Notes: generated by a model not told the origin, from the letters alone. 64,000 nucleotides of DNA from Antilocapra americana (GCA_007570785.1 ML664199.1:25154400-25218399); one strand, 5' to 3'. Positions 22,547 through 34,189 are shown, counted from the stretch's first letter. Translations and numbers: made by a program.

Positions 22547-23153
22547 TATATACATATAAAAAGACAAATGTAAAAAGACATGGATAATTGCTCAAGATGT
22601 AATTTCAAACACAAACAAAAATGCAAAATATAAAATCATAATGCAATTTACAATTCCAATTTTAAAAAAAAACTCAGTTGCAGAGAAAAGAAGGCTAGAA
22701 GAAAATAATTAAATTTTAGCACTGGCAATTTCTAAGTGATGAAATTATGAATGATCTTCATTTTCTTATTTATTGATTTTAATTTTCAGATTTTAAAACT
22801 AGCACAAATTACTTTAAAAATAAAACAGAAAACATCCAAAATAATACTCTTTTTTGATGAACTGCCATCAGCTTCTACATTTTATTTCCAAATGAAGTGA
22901 TTCTAAACCATATTAAGGGGTCACTTAAAAAGTGGATTCATAACTACTCTTTACTGGCCTTTTAAAGCTTATCACCCACCAAAGATTGTCTATTGACAGA
23001 GAGAAAAAATAAGGTAGAATAGACAGATATCAGCTGGATTTTTAAAATATATTTGACTTTGGAATGATGTCATTATTTTATATTATTTACTAAATAAATT
23101 TAAATCTATTTTCAAAAGCCATCCCTAAAAATCAAAAACAAATAAAACAAATA
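22547..23153. other. AT-rich spacer, about 600 bp
   Basis: Very A/T-rich with poly(A)-like patches. No family identified. Confidence 0.3.
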
Positions 23154-23157
23154 AACC

Positions 23158-23568
23158 TGTGCTCCGGCCGCTAGCTGGGCGCAGTCGCTCTGGCCCGCAG
23201 AGCAATCAACGTGAGCTCCGAATCCACCTGAAAACGGATGAAAGGGGGGTGGGACAAGAGACGCGAAGAACGGCAGCAAGACAAAGGTTCTGATCAAGCT
23301 GCAAAACTTTATTGAGCGCAAGGCGATTATATATGGGGAGGAGGGGAGGGAGTGGGAAAAGGAAGGGGGGAGTTCTGACGGGCATGTAAGGAATACGTGT
23401 CTTGTGGGCGATTGGCCTGTCGGATATATGTTCGCCGCATGATCCTTTTGGTGATTTGCCAGCCGAATGTATAGCTGGCACGTAATCAGCGCCTTATATG
23501 GCAGCAGGCCTGCAGCGTTCCGACCGTAATGGCTCTGGCTGATCGCATCAGCCGGCCGGGCCCCAACA
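23158..23568 (-). mobile_element. Solo LTR, CpG-rich, with promoter elements
   Basis: Minus-strand LTR of 411 bp beginning TGTTGGGGCCC and ending GGAGCACA. The flanks carry AACC at 23154-23157 and at 23569-23572, the 4-base duplication typical of gammaretrovirus-like (class I) elements. On the minus strand a CCAAT box (GGCCAATCGCC, near 23411), a TATA box (CATATATAATCGC, near 23325-23335) and AATAAA (23308-23313) occur in order. It stands out for CpG density. No gag, pol or env sequence flanks it. Confidence 0.82.
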
Positions 23569-23880
23569 AACCTGCATATCTAGTTTGCAGCATAATAACT
23601 CAAAGAGGAATCACATTAAGCTTTAAAACACAAAAATTTAACTATATATCCATAAAAGATGTTCCTAAAGGACAAAAAGGAAAAGCTTAAAAAATTCTAA
23701 AAACATTTTCATGATGGTGGTAGTGGCAGTCTTGTCCTGTGTTTTGAAAGATAAATCCGATAAGTATTTGGATTGTGAGCTGAGATTTTCAGCACAGTTG
23801 AAGGAAGCAAGATTAATGAGAGAGGAAAAACCCAGTAGGGCACAGTGTGAGTTGGAAATATGAGGGTAAACTCGTGACTT
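23569..23880. other. Short unique spacer
   Basis: AT-rich. The frame 23709-23987 (minus) spans this spacer and the L1 tail and is not supported as a gene. Confidence 0.3.
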
Positions 23881-24014
23881 ATCTTTTTAAAAAATACAGA
23901 GGTGAGAGGGAGGCTCAAGAGGGATAGGATAGTTATGACTGATCCCCATAACTGTACAACAGGAACCAACACAACGTTGTAAAGCAATTATCCTCCAATT
24001 TAAAAAAAAAAAGA
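23881..24014 (+). mobile_element. L1 3' end (ruminant type)
   Basis: GAGAGGGAGGCTCAAGAGGG, then AACTGTACAACAGGAACC, AACACAACGTTGTAAAGCA and CCTCCAATTT followed by a 12-base A run. Confidence 0.78.
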
Positions 24015-24097
24015 CAAATTGACTATATTCCCTACCAGAAAATATCTCCTAGTTCTATACACTGATAAGGCCTAGAAACAAAGACCATGCTAGGAGT

Positions 24098-24486
24098 ATG
24101 ACATCTCAGATCCCTAGATCCCAATCTCCACAAACCACCAGGAGGCCATTCACCAATGCAAGCGCAAGAGGGAGTTTATTACAGACAGGGTCCGGACCGC
24201 ACATACACACACCGACGCAGCGGAGTGAGGGTGGCGGCCCCTAGCCGCATGGTACAAGGCTTTTAAGGGAAAGAGACAAAGGGCAGGAGGGCTCGGATGG
24301 GGTAATGTGTTTCAGCGTCCTGTGACTGGCCAGGACGGGAGGGGAGGTCAGAGGATTTTCGCGCCCTAGCCCCTGATTGGCAGTCATGTCTAGGGTGGTG
24401 ACCTGGGGGTGGGGGGGTCTTGGGTGTTTGCCCTTTGTTACAAGATGGCGGCTCCTTTTTTAAGATGGAGTCACTTAGACTCTACA
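24098..24486 (-). mobile_element. Solo LTR, second family
   Basis: Minus-strand reading starts TGTAGAGTCTAAGTGACTCC. It then has a CCAAT box (TGCCAATCAGG, near 24379), a TATA-like CTTAAAAGCC (near 24262) and AATAAACTCCC (near 24175). It ends near GATGTCA. This is U3-R-U5 order and a gammaretrovirus-like layout, different in sequence from the 23.2 kb LTR. No clean target duplication was found, so the outer limits are approximate. Confidence 0.7.
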
Positions 24487-24785
24487 GCTACAGCCTTCGA
24501 ATTAAGTAGGGCTCCTTGAGAAATGGCTGGTTCCAATGTGAAAGACAAACCTGGAACATCTTATCCCACCAGAAACAAGGAAGCTGTCAAGACCACCAGG
24601 GTCTTGTCAAATGGACTCTGGAACTAACTTGAATAGGCTTCTGCTTGCTGAAAACAGAATGATTTAAACATCAACAAACATTATCCACTGCAATGGATTG
24701 AAATATTAAATATCTAGACATTTATAATATATTTAAAAAGGAAAAGACCTTAGCTCATGAATCAACCTTGCTATGTGTTAGGAAG
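24487..24785. other. Short unique spacer
   Basis: Nothing recognised. Confidence 0.3.
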
Positions 24786-24789
24786 CCAG

Positions 24790-24947
24790 CTCAGAGGATG
24801 CGATGGTTGGATGGCATTACCAACTCCACGGATATGAGTTTGAACAAACTCCAGGAGATGGAGATGGTGAAGGACAGGGAAGCCTGGAATGCTGCAGTCC
24901 ATCGAGTAACAAAGGATCAGACACAACTGTAGGACTGAACAACAACA
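24790..24947 (+). mobile_element. BovB LINE 3' end fragment
   Basis: CAGAGGATGCGATGGTTGGA to ACACAACTGTAGGACTGAAC, the last 150 bases of BovB. Confidence 0.88.
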
Positions 24948-25174
24948 GTTCCAAAAAAATTCTTGCACCGGCATAACCCAGTAGTTAATGAGGGGAAGTT
25001 TCTTTCTTGAATTTTCCCAGCTTTAAGTGAATAAAGTATGATGGAATTAGAACAGTCACTTTTTGCAATACTAATGATTAATGAATGAATAAATCTAAAC
25101 ATAGATCATCAATGGCTGATAAACATCACCAATAAAAGAAGCTTCTTGATGGATAAAAGTGGTCTAGCCCAAAA

Positions 25175-25275
25175 AACTCCAGGAGATGGTGAAGGATAGG
25201 GAAGCCTGGCTTGCTGCAGTCCATGGGGTCACAAAGAGTTGGAACAATGGAGTGGCTGTTCAACTACAACAGTCC
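25175..25275 (+). mobile_element. BovB LINE 3' end fragment
   Basis: AACTCCAGGAGATGGTGAAG to GGTCACAAAGAGTTGGAACA. Short and diverged. Confidence 0.8.
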
Positions 25276-25349
25276 ATAAAAAGGAAAAAGAAAATAAAGA
25301 AAAAAAAAGTCTGAATCTGATCGAACATTTAGATCTATCTACCAATTTA

Positions 25350-25473
25350 TAGAGAAGGAAAATGGCAACCCACTCCAGTAACTCTTGCCTGAAAAATTCC
25401 ATGGATGGAGGAACCTGGTAGGCTACAGTCCACAGGGTCGCGAAGAGTTGGACATCACTGTGCAACTTCACTT
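25350..25473 (+). mobile_element. Bov-A SINE fragment
   Basis: AGAAGGAAAATGGCAACCCA to CGAAGAGTTGGACATCACTG. The tRNA-derived head is absent. Confidence 0.82.
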
Positions 25474-25609
25474 TTTTTCACCAATTTATAAGAGCTACAG
25501 AGAGCAAAGGGATGTGTTAAAAAATTCCATCAGGTTGAAATAAATGAAATCCAGACTGTGGCAAACCCTACAAATTACTCAGTTTCTTCAACAGAAGAAT
25601 TAAGGTAAG

Positions 25610-25800
25610 GGAGACTTCTCTAGTGGTCCAGTGGTTAAGATTTCATCTTCCAGTGCAGGGGGTATGGTTTGATACTTGGTCAGGGAGCCAAGATCCCACA
25701 TGCCTTGGGGAGAAAAAAACCCAAGACATCAAACAGAAGAAATATTGTAACAAATTCAATAAAAAGACTTTAAAAATGGTCCATGACAAAAAAAATTATA
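25610..25800 (+). mobile_element. CHR-2-like SINE
   Basis: GGGAGACTTCTCTAGTGGTCC head, GGTCAGGGAGCCAAGATCCC, and tail AACAGAAGAAATATTGTAAC to AAAATGGTCCATGAC. Confidence 0.82.
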
Positions 25801-26905
25801 AAAAATTAATATAGGGGAAAATAAAAGAACCTCAAGAAATCAAAACAGGGATCTCATTTGGATTCTGATTTAAACAAAATTTAAAAATCCAATTAGGGAA
25901 ATGTGAAAGCAGACTGGATACACAATGATATTGAAGGATTGCTGCTTATTTTTTGTGAGGTCACAATATTCCGCTTAGGAAGCTAGGGTATTTTTGTATG
26001 TAGTTGAAAAATCAAAAATAAAAGTTTCAAAAACCCTCACCATGGCCCCAAATGCTCTTGCCTAAGGTCATACAGATGCAGTTTGCAAAGCTCAGGTTGA
26101 AACACTATGAATAAAAGCACAAACAGGCAGGAGTCACTGCCAACAGAAATCACCCTGCATTTGCAAACCTGTATATAAAAGGTAGCTTCTTGACGTTCCT
26201 CTGGAATCAAAACCCAACATCTTCGTTCCCCATTGCCATGAAATGATTCCATAAGTGTCCCTAATTTGCTTTGATATCTGGGCATGAGAGCTTGAATGCA
26301 TGTAAATGTTGGTCTTTTATTCAGATGCTTACATCTCAGGCACCAGGTCTGTCGGCCCACTTCACTGAGCCATTTGAATTACGATGTTGGGCAGAATGAA
26401 ATGGCAGAGAGTTTTAAATGTCTTTCTCAGCTGTCCCAGTTAGCCTAAATTGACCAGAAATGCCTTTGCGTTTTTGGGTTTTGGTTTTGGTTTCTTCTGC
26501 TCAGTTGTGCCAGACTCTTTGCTACCAGTATGACAGCCATGGTCATGTATAACTTTCAAAAATTAAGTATGGATTAATTAAAGTTAAATAAAAATTTAAA
26601 ATCTGGTATCTAAGTTATAGCAGGTCACATTTCAAGTTTCTCTAGCAACATGTAGCTACTGTGTTGGACATTACAGATGAGGAAGATGTTCATCATCACA
26701 GGAAATTCTATTAAATACCACTGGTGTGGAGCCTCCTTAAAACAGCTTTCTGAGCACAGATCCAGACAAAGCCCGTGAGTGTGTCCTCAACAATTATTTA
26801 CTAAACTGAAGGAAGTTAGAAAAGTTGCACAAAATATATTTAATGCATATGAGTACAAGCTCTTTGCTCTATTTGGTTCTGGGAAACTTTGTTCTAGTAA
26901 ATTCC
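25801..26905. other. Unique spacer of about 1.1 kb
   Basis: Mostly unique. A 40-base scrap near 26498-26542 (GCTCAGTTGTGCCAGACTCT) may be a Bov-A tail remnant. The frame 26037-26360 (minus, 107 codons) shows no domain. Confidence 0.3.
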
Positions 26906-28066
26906 CTTCAGTCAGTTCAGTTCAGTTGCTCAGTCGTGTCTGACTCTTTGCGACCCCATGGACTACAGCACACCAGGTTTCCCTGTCCATCACTAACTCC
27001 TGGAATTTACTCAAACTCATGTCCATTGGGTCTGTGATGCCATCCAGCCATCTCGTCCTCTGTCCTCCCTTTCCTCCTTCACCTTCAATCTTTCCCAGCA
27101 CCTGAGTCAGTTCTTCAAATCAGGTGGCTGAAGTATTGGAGTTTCAGCTTCAACATCAGTCCTTCCAAAGAATATTCAGGACTGATTTCCTTTAGGATGA
27201 ACTGGATGGATCTCCTTGCTGTCCAAGGGGCTCTCTCAAGAGTCTTCTCCAACACCACAGTTCAAAAGCATCAGTTCTTCAGCACCCGGCTTTCTTTATA
27301 GTCCAACTCTCACATCCATACATGACTACTGAAAATACCATAGCTTTGGCTAGACAGACATTTGTTGGCAAAGTAATGTCTCTGTTTTTTAATATACTGT
27401 CTAGGTTGGTCATAACTTTTCTTCCAAGGAGTAAGCGTCTTTTAATTTCATGGCCGCACTCACCATCTGCAGTGATTTTGGAGCCCCAAAATATAAAGTC
27501 TGTCACTGTTTCTACTGTTTCCCCAAATATTTGCCATGAAGTGATTGGACCGGATGCCATAATATTAGTTTTCTGAATGTTGAGCTTTAAGCCAACTTTT
27601 TCACTCTCTTCTTTCACTTTAATCAAGAGGCTCTTTAGTTCTTCTTTGCTTTCTGCAATAAAGATTGTGATGTCTGCATATCTGAGGTAATGGATATTTC
27701 TTGCTGCAATCTTGATTCCAGCTTGTGCTTCATCCAGCCTAGCACTTAGCATGATGTACTCTGCATATAAGTTAAATAAGCAGGGTGACAATACACAGCC
27801 TTGATGTACTCCTTTTCCTATTTGGAACCAGTCTGTTGTTCCATGTCCACTTCCAACTGTTGCTTCCTGACCTGCATACAGGTTTCTCAGGCAGGTCAGG
27901 TGGGCTGGTATTCCCATCTCTTTCAGAATTTTCCGGTTTGTTGTGATCCACACAGTCAAAGGCTTTGGCATCATCAATAAAGCAGAAGTAGATGTTTTTC
28001 TAGAACTCTCTTGCTTTTTCAATGATCCAACGGATGCTGGCAATTTGATCTCTGGTTCCTCTGCCT
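26906..28066 (-). mobile_element. BovB LINE, 1.16 kb, reverse-transcriptase remnant
   Basis: 5'-truncated copy ending at left in the CAGTTCAGTTCAGTTGCTCAG 3' tail. The frame 27279-28043 (minus, 254 codons) covers the central and C-terminal reverse transcriptase. Motif B reads GVHQGCVLSP and motif C reads RYADIT, so the second catalytic aspartate of YADD is isoleucine and the copy is dead. The downstream text GRKVMTNLDSILKNRDITL matches the other BovB copies. Confidence 0.93.
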
Positions 28067-28242
28067 TTTATATAGTCAATAAATAATCATAAAACACATT
28101 TGACATATTATGTGACATCTTTTATGTGTTTTTTCTAATTTGTTATTTAATAAACAGCAATTTTAAGTGGTCATACTTTTGAAAGATTGAAGTGCAAAGT
28201 TAAATTGTCAGATAGTGGCGACTTGCATTGCAAGAAGAATTA
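28067..28242. other. AT-rich spacer
   Basis: No feature recognised before the microsatellite. Confidence 0.3.
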
Positions 28243-28245
28243 CTG

Positions 28246-28288
<43 letters not shown>
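28243..28288. repeat. (AT)n(GT)n compound microsatellite
   Basis: TATATATATATG passes into about 16 GT units without interruption. Confidence 0.95.
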
Positions 28289-28289
<1 letters not shown>

Positions 28290-28628
28290 AGTTAATTACT
28301 CAGAACACTTAATAGCTTCCATTAATGTGAGCAATTTCAACCTATTAATTATTTTGAGAGTGGTTATCCTTATTAATGTATTAATATGACAAAAGGAAGT
28401 ACAACTCAATTATTGTTTTTTTTATAAATACAAACTCAAATACAAAACTAAAAACAATTATTCATTGTAATAATAAACTCAACAGTTTCACACAAGCTCT
28501 TTGAACTGCTAGAAAATTGACACACACTCAATGCAGAGTACCCCAAATCCAAGGGTGTGTAAAATATGTGCTTTGAGGCCTCATTATTTTACTTTTCTAT
28601 GACTGGTTTACTCTTTTTAAACCTTAGT
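28289..28628. other. AT-rich spacer
   Basis: Nothing recognised. Confidence 0.3.
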
Positions 28629-28728
28629 TTTGGGACTTCCCTGGTGCCTGGTGGTTAAGACTCCAAGCTTCCCCTGCAGGAGATACAGGTTCAATCCCTG
28701 GTCAGGGAACTAAGATCTTGCCTACCAC
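28629..28728 (+). mobile_element. CHR-2-like SINE, 3'-truncated
   Basis: TTGGGACTTCCCTGGTGCCTGG to GGTCAGGGAACTAAGATCTTG. The usual A-rich tail is missing. Confidence 0.78.
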
Positions 28729-28972
28729 CTGGATGGAGCAATGCTGGAGGCTGGCGGATCACAGAGCACCATTCTCTCAGGAGGTCATGTCAGTATCAGT
28801 CACCCCAAATTGCTGTCAGTGTGTCCACACTGAAAGATACAACACACAGGGGTCTGCATGTAATTCCTCAGGTGAATCCTAGCAGTTGTAATAAGCTGCA
28901 AAATACGCTGTATCCTCCCTCAGACCAAAAGACAGAACAAGAGCAGAGAATTTGCCAAATATCAAGATTTAT

Positions 28973-29084
28973 TAAAATGATAGTTAAAACAGTGTCATAT
29001 CAGCCTAGAGACAGAACACTGGATCAGCTAAAATGATAGTTAAAACAGTGTCATATCAGCCTAGAGACAGAACACTGGATCAGC
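28973..29084. repeat. Perfect tandem duplication, 2 x 56 bp
   Basis: The 56-base unit beginning TAAAATGATAGTTAAAACAG and ending GGATCAGC occurs at 28973-29028 and again at 29029-29084 with no difference. It is not a known repeat unit and lies in unique sequence. Confidence 0.97.
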
Positions 29085-29329
29085 ACCACATGACAGACAA
29101 TGGAAACAAACTTGCCTGGATCTAGAAACTAGAGAAATAAAAGGCAGATCACTGGAGAAAAAGAATCAATTAGGAGAGTGGGTATGGTTGTAAGATGTAA
29201 GAAAAAATAAAACTGGGTTCAAATCTCACAGCAATTACAAAAATCAATTCCACGTGGAGCAAAGATTAATCATGTAAAACAAATGTGTCAAATTTTAGAA
29301 GATGATATAGCCTAATGTTCTTATACAGA

Positions 29330-29668
29330 TGAGCCTATTTTCAGGACGAGAACAGAGATGCAGACAAAGAGAACTGACATGTAACATGGAGCTGAGGGGG
29401 AAGGGGAGGGTGGAATGAACTCAGAGAGTAGCAGTGACATGTATGACATGCATACTATCATGTGTAGAATAGATAGCTAGTGGGAAGTGGCTATACAGCA
29501 GAGGGAGCTCAGCTTGGTGATCTTTGATGACCTACAGGGTGAGATGGGGGTGGGTGGGATGTAGGGAGGTCCAAAGGGGAGGGGACATATGTATACATGT
29601 GGCTGATTCACTCTGTTGTACAGCAGAAACTAACACAACATTGTAAAATAATTACACTCCAATAAAAA
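29330..29668 (+). mobile_element. L1 3' UTR and tail (ruminant type)
   Basis: GAGAACTGACATGTAACATGG, GAGGGAGCTCAGCTTGGTGA, GGGATGTAGGGAGGTCC, ACATATGTATACATGTGGCT, TTGTACAGCAGAAACTAACA and CACTCCAATAAAAATAAAAA are in the order of the ruminant L1 3' UTR. Confidence 0.8.
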
Positions 29669-29907
29669 TAAAAAGAACTTCTAAATATCAGTAAAGAAAG
29701 AAGAAACTCAATGGGAAAAAAAAATCCATCAACAGGCACTTCACAGTAAAGGATCCATCAGTAGAGAAAAATATATAAAAAGATGCTTGACTTTATTAAC
29801 AGTCAGGAAATAGAAATTAAAACCGCATAGCATACAACTTTATTCCTACCTGGATTAGCAAGGATATTGAGGACTGAAAACACTCATCCTGTGCTGATGC
29901 CAAAATG

Positions 29908-30112
29908 TTAGTCACTCAGTTGTGTCCAACTCTTTTCAATCCCATGGACTGTAGCCCACGAGATTCCTCTGTCCTTGGAATTCTCCAGGCAAGAATACTA
30001 GAGTGGGTTGCCATTCCCTTCTCCAGGGGATCTTCCCAACCCAGGGACTGAACTCTGGTCTCCCGCATTGCAAGCATATTCTTTACCTTCTGAGCCATCA
30101 GGAGAGCCCAAA
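29908..30112 (-). mobile_element. BOV-A2/Bov-tA SINE
   Basis: Reverse copy from GTTAGTCACTCAGTTGTGTC to CTGAGCCATCAGGAGAGCCC, inside L1. Confidence 0.9.
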
Positions 30113-30546
30113 GCAGATCATTATATGAAACTGTCATTCTCTTAGTTATATGGTGAGGGACCCATGCCTGGGTGCCAAAGTTTTTATGTACAGGAGTGTT
30201 CATAGTAAAATTATTTGTAAAATTACACTGCAAATAACTCAGATGCTCCTGGACAGGAGAATAAAATTGTGATGTAGTCATGAAAATGGGATCTGCACAG
30301 AAGAGTTTATTTCAGTGAAAAGAAACCAACTACAGCTGCACACACCGTAGATAAACCTCCAAACATAAAGGTGAGAAGAAAACAGAAGCAGCAGAGGGAA
30401 ACACACAGTATCACATCACTGATAAGAGTTGAAATATATTCAAAAATGTAGTGAGATACTATTTTAGAGATGCAAACATTGGAGGTGAATCTCTGAGGGC
30501 AATCAAAGATAATTGTTCAAAATTGTGGTGGTCACTGGAGCCAAGG

Positions 30547-30758
30547 GCTTCCCCTTGTGGCTCAAATGGTAAAGAACTTACCCACAGTGCAGGGGACACA
30601 AGAGATGTGAGTTCTATCCCTGGGTCAGGAAAATTCCCTGGAGAAGGAAATGGCAACCCACTCCAATATTCTTGCCTGGGAAATCTCATGGATAGAGGAG
30701 CCTGGCAGGCTACAGTCCATGGAGTGGCAAAGAGTTGGACATGACTGATTGAGCACAG
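30547..30758 (+). mobile_element. BOV-A2/Bov-tA SINE
   Basis: Forward copy from GGCTTCCCCTTGTGGCTCAA to GAGTTGGACATGACTGATTG, inside L1. Confidence 0.9.
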
Positions 30759-31100
30759 CAGTTGATTCTTCAACCTGAGAGGAGCCAGGGTCAGTACTTA
30801 GTAGGAATGTTAGTAGGGCTAACAAAGGCCAAAAGCTGGAAACAAGGCCATGCCCACCCACAAAAGGACCACTGAGTTGCGCTAAAGGCACAGAATGGGA
30901 CTCTATCTAATAGTACAGGTTAATGAGCCACAGCTACATGCAATACAATTATGCAATAATAGATGAAACTTGCAAATAAAACTTCGATTAAAAGGAGCAA
31001 GATACACAAGATACATCTAGCATGAGTCTGCTTATAGAAAACTCCAAAATAAAACTGTTTAATATTTATATATAGCTTATCCAGTTAAAAGCAAAAGCAA

Positions 31101-31437
31101 GGACTTCCCTGATGGCTCCGTGGTAAAGAATCCACCTGTCGATGCAGGAGACTCGGGTTTGATCCCTGGTCCAGGAAGATCCCACATTCTGTAGAGCAGC
31201 TAAACCCATGAGCCACAATACTGGGCCTGTGCTCAAGAGCCTACAAGCCACAACTCCTGCAGCTCGAGTGCCCCAGAGCCCATGGTCCACAACAAGAGAA
31301 GTCACTACAGTGAGAAGCCCGTACACCACAATAAAGAGTAGTCCCTGCTGTCTGCAGCTATTACAGAAAGCCCATGCAACAACAAAGACCCTGTACAGCC
31401 AAAAATAAAATGAATAAATAAATAACTTTTTTCAAAA
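31101..31437 (+). mobile_element. CHR-1-like long SINE with target duplication
   Basis: GACTTCCCTGATGGCTCCG head, GGTTTGATCCCTGGTCCAGG, the long CHR-1 body and an AAAATAAAATGAATAAATAA tail. AAAGCAAGGA lies at the left junction and AAAGCAAGGA again just after the tail (31443-31452), an insertion duplication. Confidence 0.83.
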
Positions 31438-31620
31438 AAGCCAAAGCAAGGAAAGATAGCCATGAAATTCAGGAGAGTGTTGCCTTTAGAAGGGTCACTA
31501 GGTGTGGTGACTAGTAAAGAGCTCATGGTGTGAGGTGGGTGGCTGGAGATATTTCTTGACCTGACTGTATGCATTCCTACCCCCACCAAAATGTGTATCT
31601 AACTCTAACTCAGGCCACAG

Positions 31621-32055
31621 TTTAAATTTTAACCCAAAATATATATAAAACATTCAATATGTCACAAAGAAATGTGACGGCAATTTAACAGATAAAAAAT
31701 AAATCTTTCATCATGGGTGTGACAGGACACACACAGTTCAATGCCCCAGTCAGACACAGCCCTGACACAAACACACACTCTTCCATCTGTACCAGAAGAA
31801 TGTGCTTCCTCTAAAGCTTTAGCACAATTAGAGCCCCGTGAAACAAGAAGGGAACCCAAATACAGAAGAAATTCTAAGAAAATTCTTAGGTTAACAGAAG
31901 GCAGATTCTGTATTTAGCATTGACTAAATTACTGCTTCCTTTCAAGTGTCTATCTCACAAAAAATGTCAAAATAAGAATGTTTAGGAGAAAGAATATAAA
32001 AAAAAGCCTAGAAGTAGTATTCAATAAACAAATGGGACTTGATTATCTATTAGCT
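31621..32055. other. AT-rich spacer
   Basis: Nothing recognised; short frames only. Confidence 0.3.
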
Positions 32056-32059
32056 GCAA

Positions 32060-32325
32060 GTTGCTTGAAAATAAGCCCCCAAAAGCTAACACACAGCATA
32101 GTGACTGCAGGCAACAACACTGTATTATAGATTCAAAGTTGCTTAAAGCCTAGATATTAACTGTTCTCACCACAACAAAGAGTTAACAGTTACGTGACCC
32201 CATAGAGGTGTTAGCTCACACTAAGAGGACAGTCATGTTGCAGTATATAATTGAACCAAATCAGTGCATTGTACTTTAAACCTACATAACATTATATGTC
32301 AACTATACCTCAATTTAAAAAAAAG
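32060..32325 (+). mobile_element. Older L1 3' end
   Basis: The end CATTGTACTTTAAACCTACA, CATTATATGTCAACTATACC, TCAATTTAAAAAAAA is the tail of older mammalian L1 families, distinct from the ruminant L1 tails elsewhere in the window. Confidence 0.65.
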
Positions 32326-33296
32326 GAAAAAGAAGAAAGAACAGATATAACACCAGCGACTCCATTCTGTTTCAAGATCTTAGAGATTACTAAATTATAA
32401 TCAACTTCCCATCTGCTCATGAGATTAAACAAGAAATATACACACAGAAAAACATGCCAATAAATAAACAAGTAGCCAGCACAGCAGAAGGATGGAAGGC
32501 CTGTAACAACAGGCTTTGTCAAGAGTCAATAAAACATTTATGATTCTAGAAACTTAAAGAAAATTTACCTCACAGTCTTCCCCACCTGTCAGCTGAAAAT
32601 AGAAAATTATGCTGTTCTTCAATTCAGTAATTCATTTTCATTTTTATCAGATTCTCAGGCTCTTGTGGACAATTATAATATGGTGCAGTGTTGCTGTTTA
32701 CTTCTGTTTGGGAAGAATGAGATGCAAGATAAATACTCACGACATTTATTACCTAAGCTGATTAGCTGAGTTATTCAAACGCCAGTCTCTTGCTTGGAGT
32801 AGAATGAAGATAATATAAACTCAACATTCTGGTCTCATAACAAAGCATTTGCTTTCCCCTGTTTTCTTAATCTATAACCATGCAAAAGCTCTTAGACATA
32901 TGGCTTCTTGTATTATTAAGCCAGTATAGTCACCGTAAAAAGTTGCTAATCATCCAGAAATTAATTCACTTCATTACTTCGCTGGAAGGTTAAATCAGCC
33001 ATATGTTTGGTCCTATAAGACCTAAACATAAAAGAAGTGGTGTCTCTGAGCACCATGGTATTCGTAATTATTTGTGTGTGCTCTGGAAGAAAGCATCTCA
33101 AATACAATTATAGAAGCCTATGGTTTAATAAGACTTTACACACTGCATAAAAACTGACAATTACAACTCCCGAGAGTCTTAAACTGATTTAATAAGATTT
33201 AATGACTCTACAAGTTGTGCATTCTAAAATAGAAATGGTGATGCGATTATGATATTCTGTTGAACAGACTAGGAAACTCTGGGGCACACACCCTGC
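32326..33296. other. SINE-free AT-rich unique DNA
   Basis: Nearly 1 kb with no recognised element and no frame above 70 codons. Composition is even, with no obvious decay of an older repeat. Possible non-coding functional sequence, but I cannot test conservation. Confidence 0.35.
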
Positions 33297-33297
33297 T

Positions 33298-33373
33298 CTA
33301 GCGGATCTTCCCAACCCAGGAATCCAACCGGGGTCTCCTGCATTACAAGCAGATTCTTTACCAGGCCGAGCTA
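33298..33373 (-). mobile_element. Bov-tA SINE head fragment
   Basis: GCGGATCTTCCCAACCCAGG to GCAGATTCTTTACCAGGCCG. Only the central head part remains. Confidence 0.72.
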
Positions 33374-34189
33374 TTATTACTCTGTATTACCGCAGTTCAG
33401 TTTCTACCACAGCATAAGGAAATGAGTGGTTGCTTCCAGATACTCCCTCCATATCTTTTATTGCTCATACTTCATATTTTAAGCCACTTCACTGCTTTTT
33501 AATTCTTTCGGTGTTTTCTATTTCACCATTTTCACAACAGCTTTATTCCACTTGGTCACTCCTGTTATGAGAAATTACCACATGGACCATGTGATGGACT
33601 TTTTTCTTAGGCCTGCAGCCAGAGTTCCAGCCCTCTGCCACACTGAGAATGTTTGCTATTTCCTTTCAAAGTAAGAAAATCCTCCCCAAAGGGTCTTCTC
33701 TGAGTTTTATCGGGGACCAATAAGAAGGAAGATGCGTCAGTTGAAATGAATTTCTGGTACCCACAGTAATTTAAAACACTGTTGTGAACGGTAATTCAGT
33801 TTGTTAGCACTTTCAGTTCTATAGCTCATTCTAGTCTGGTTTAATGAGTCTTTAGTCCCCAAAATATAACAATTTAATTAGCGCCTTTGAGTTAGCTTGG
33901 GAACCCAACAGCTTTTCTAACATTTTTGTTGTGGAAAAATATATGCTAAATTTTAAACAAGAAATTTGCAAACCATGTTCAAAATGTGCCAGCCAAGGAA
34001 CGAGTTTGTACTTCATTATTATATCTGTAGCTCCAAATTCTTTATGAATACAATGAAGATATATTCTTCCCAACTCATATAAAAGGTCCTCAAGAAAATG
34101 GATATACTATGCAGGTATACGATTACATACTGTACATTATAAAGACATGTGATCATTATTAATAATAACGTATTAATAGTTATTAATGC
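33374..34189. other. Unique AT-rich spacer
   Basis: No repeat recognised; no coding signal. Confidence 0.3.

Larger units (their letters stand above)
29700..31620 (+). mobile_element. Old L1 ORF2/3' region, broken by three SINEs
   Basis: Pieces at 29700-29900 (GAAATAGAAATTAAAACCGC), 30170-30460 (GTGTTCATAGTAAAATTATT), 30905-31080 and 31440-31620 follow the L1 order from the ORF2 end to the 3' UTR, with heavy decay. SINEs at 29.9, 30.5 and 31.1 kb separate them. The family call is from diverged similarity. Confidence 0.5.

Noticed and set aside
23158..24486. The two LTRs at 23.2 and 24.1 kb as ends of one provirus
   Set aside because: Their sequences do not match each other, the gap is only 530 bases with an L1 tail inside, and no viral coding sequence is present.
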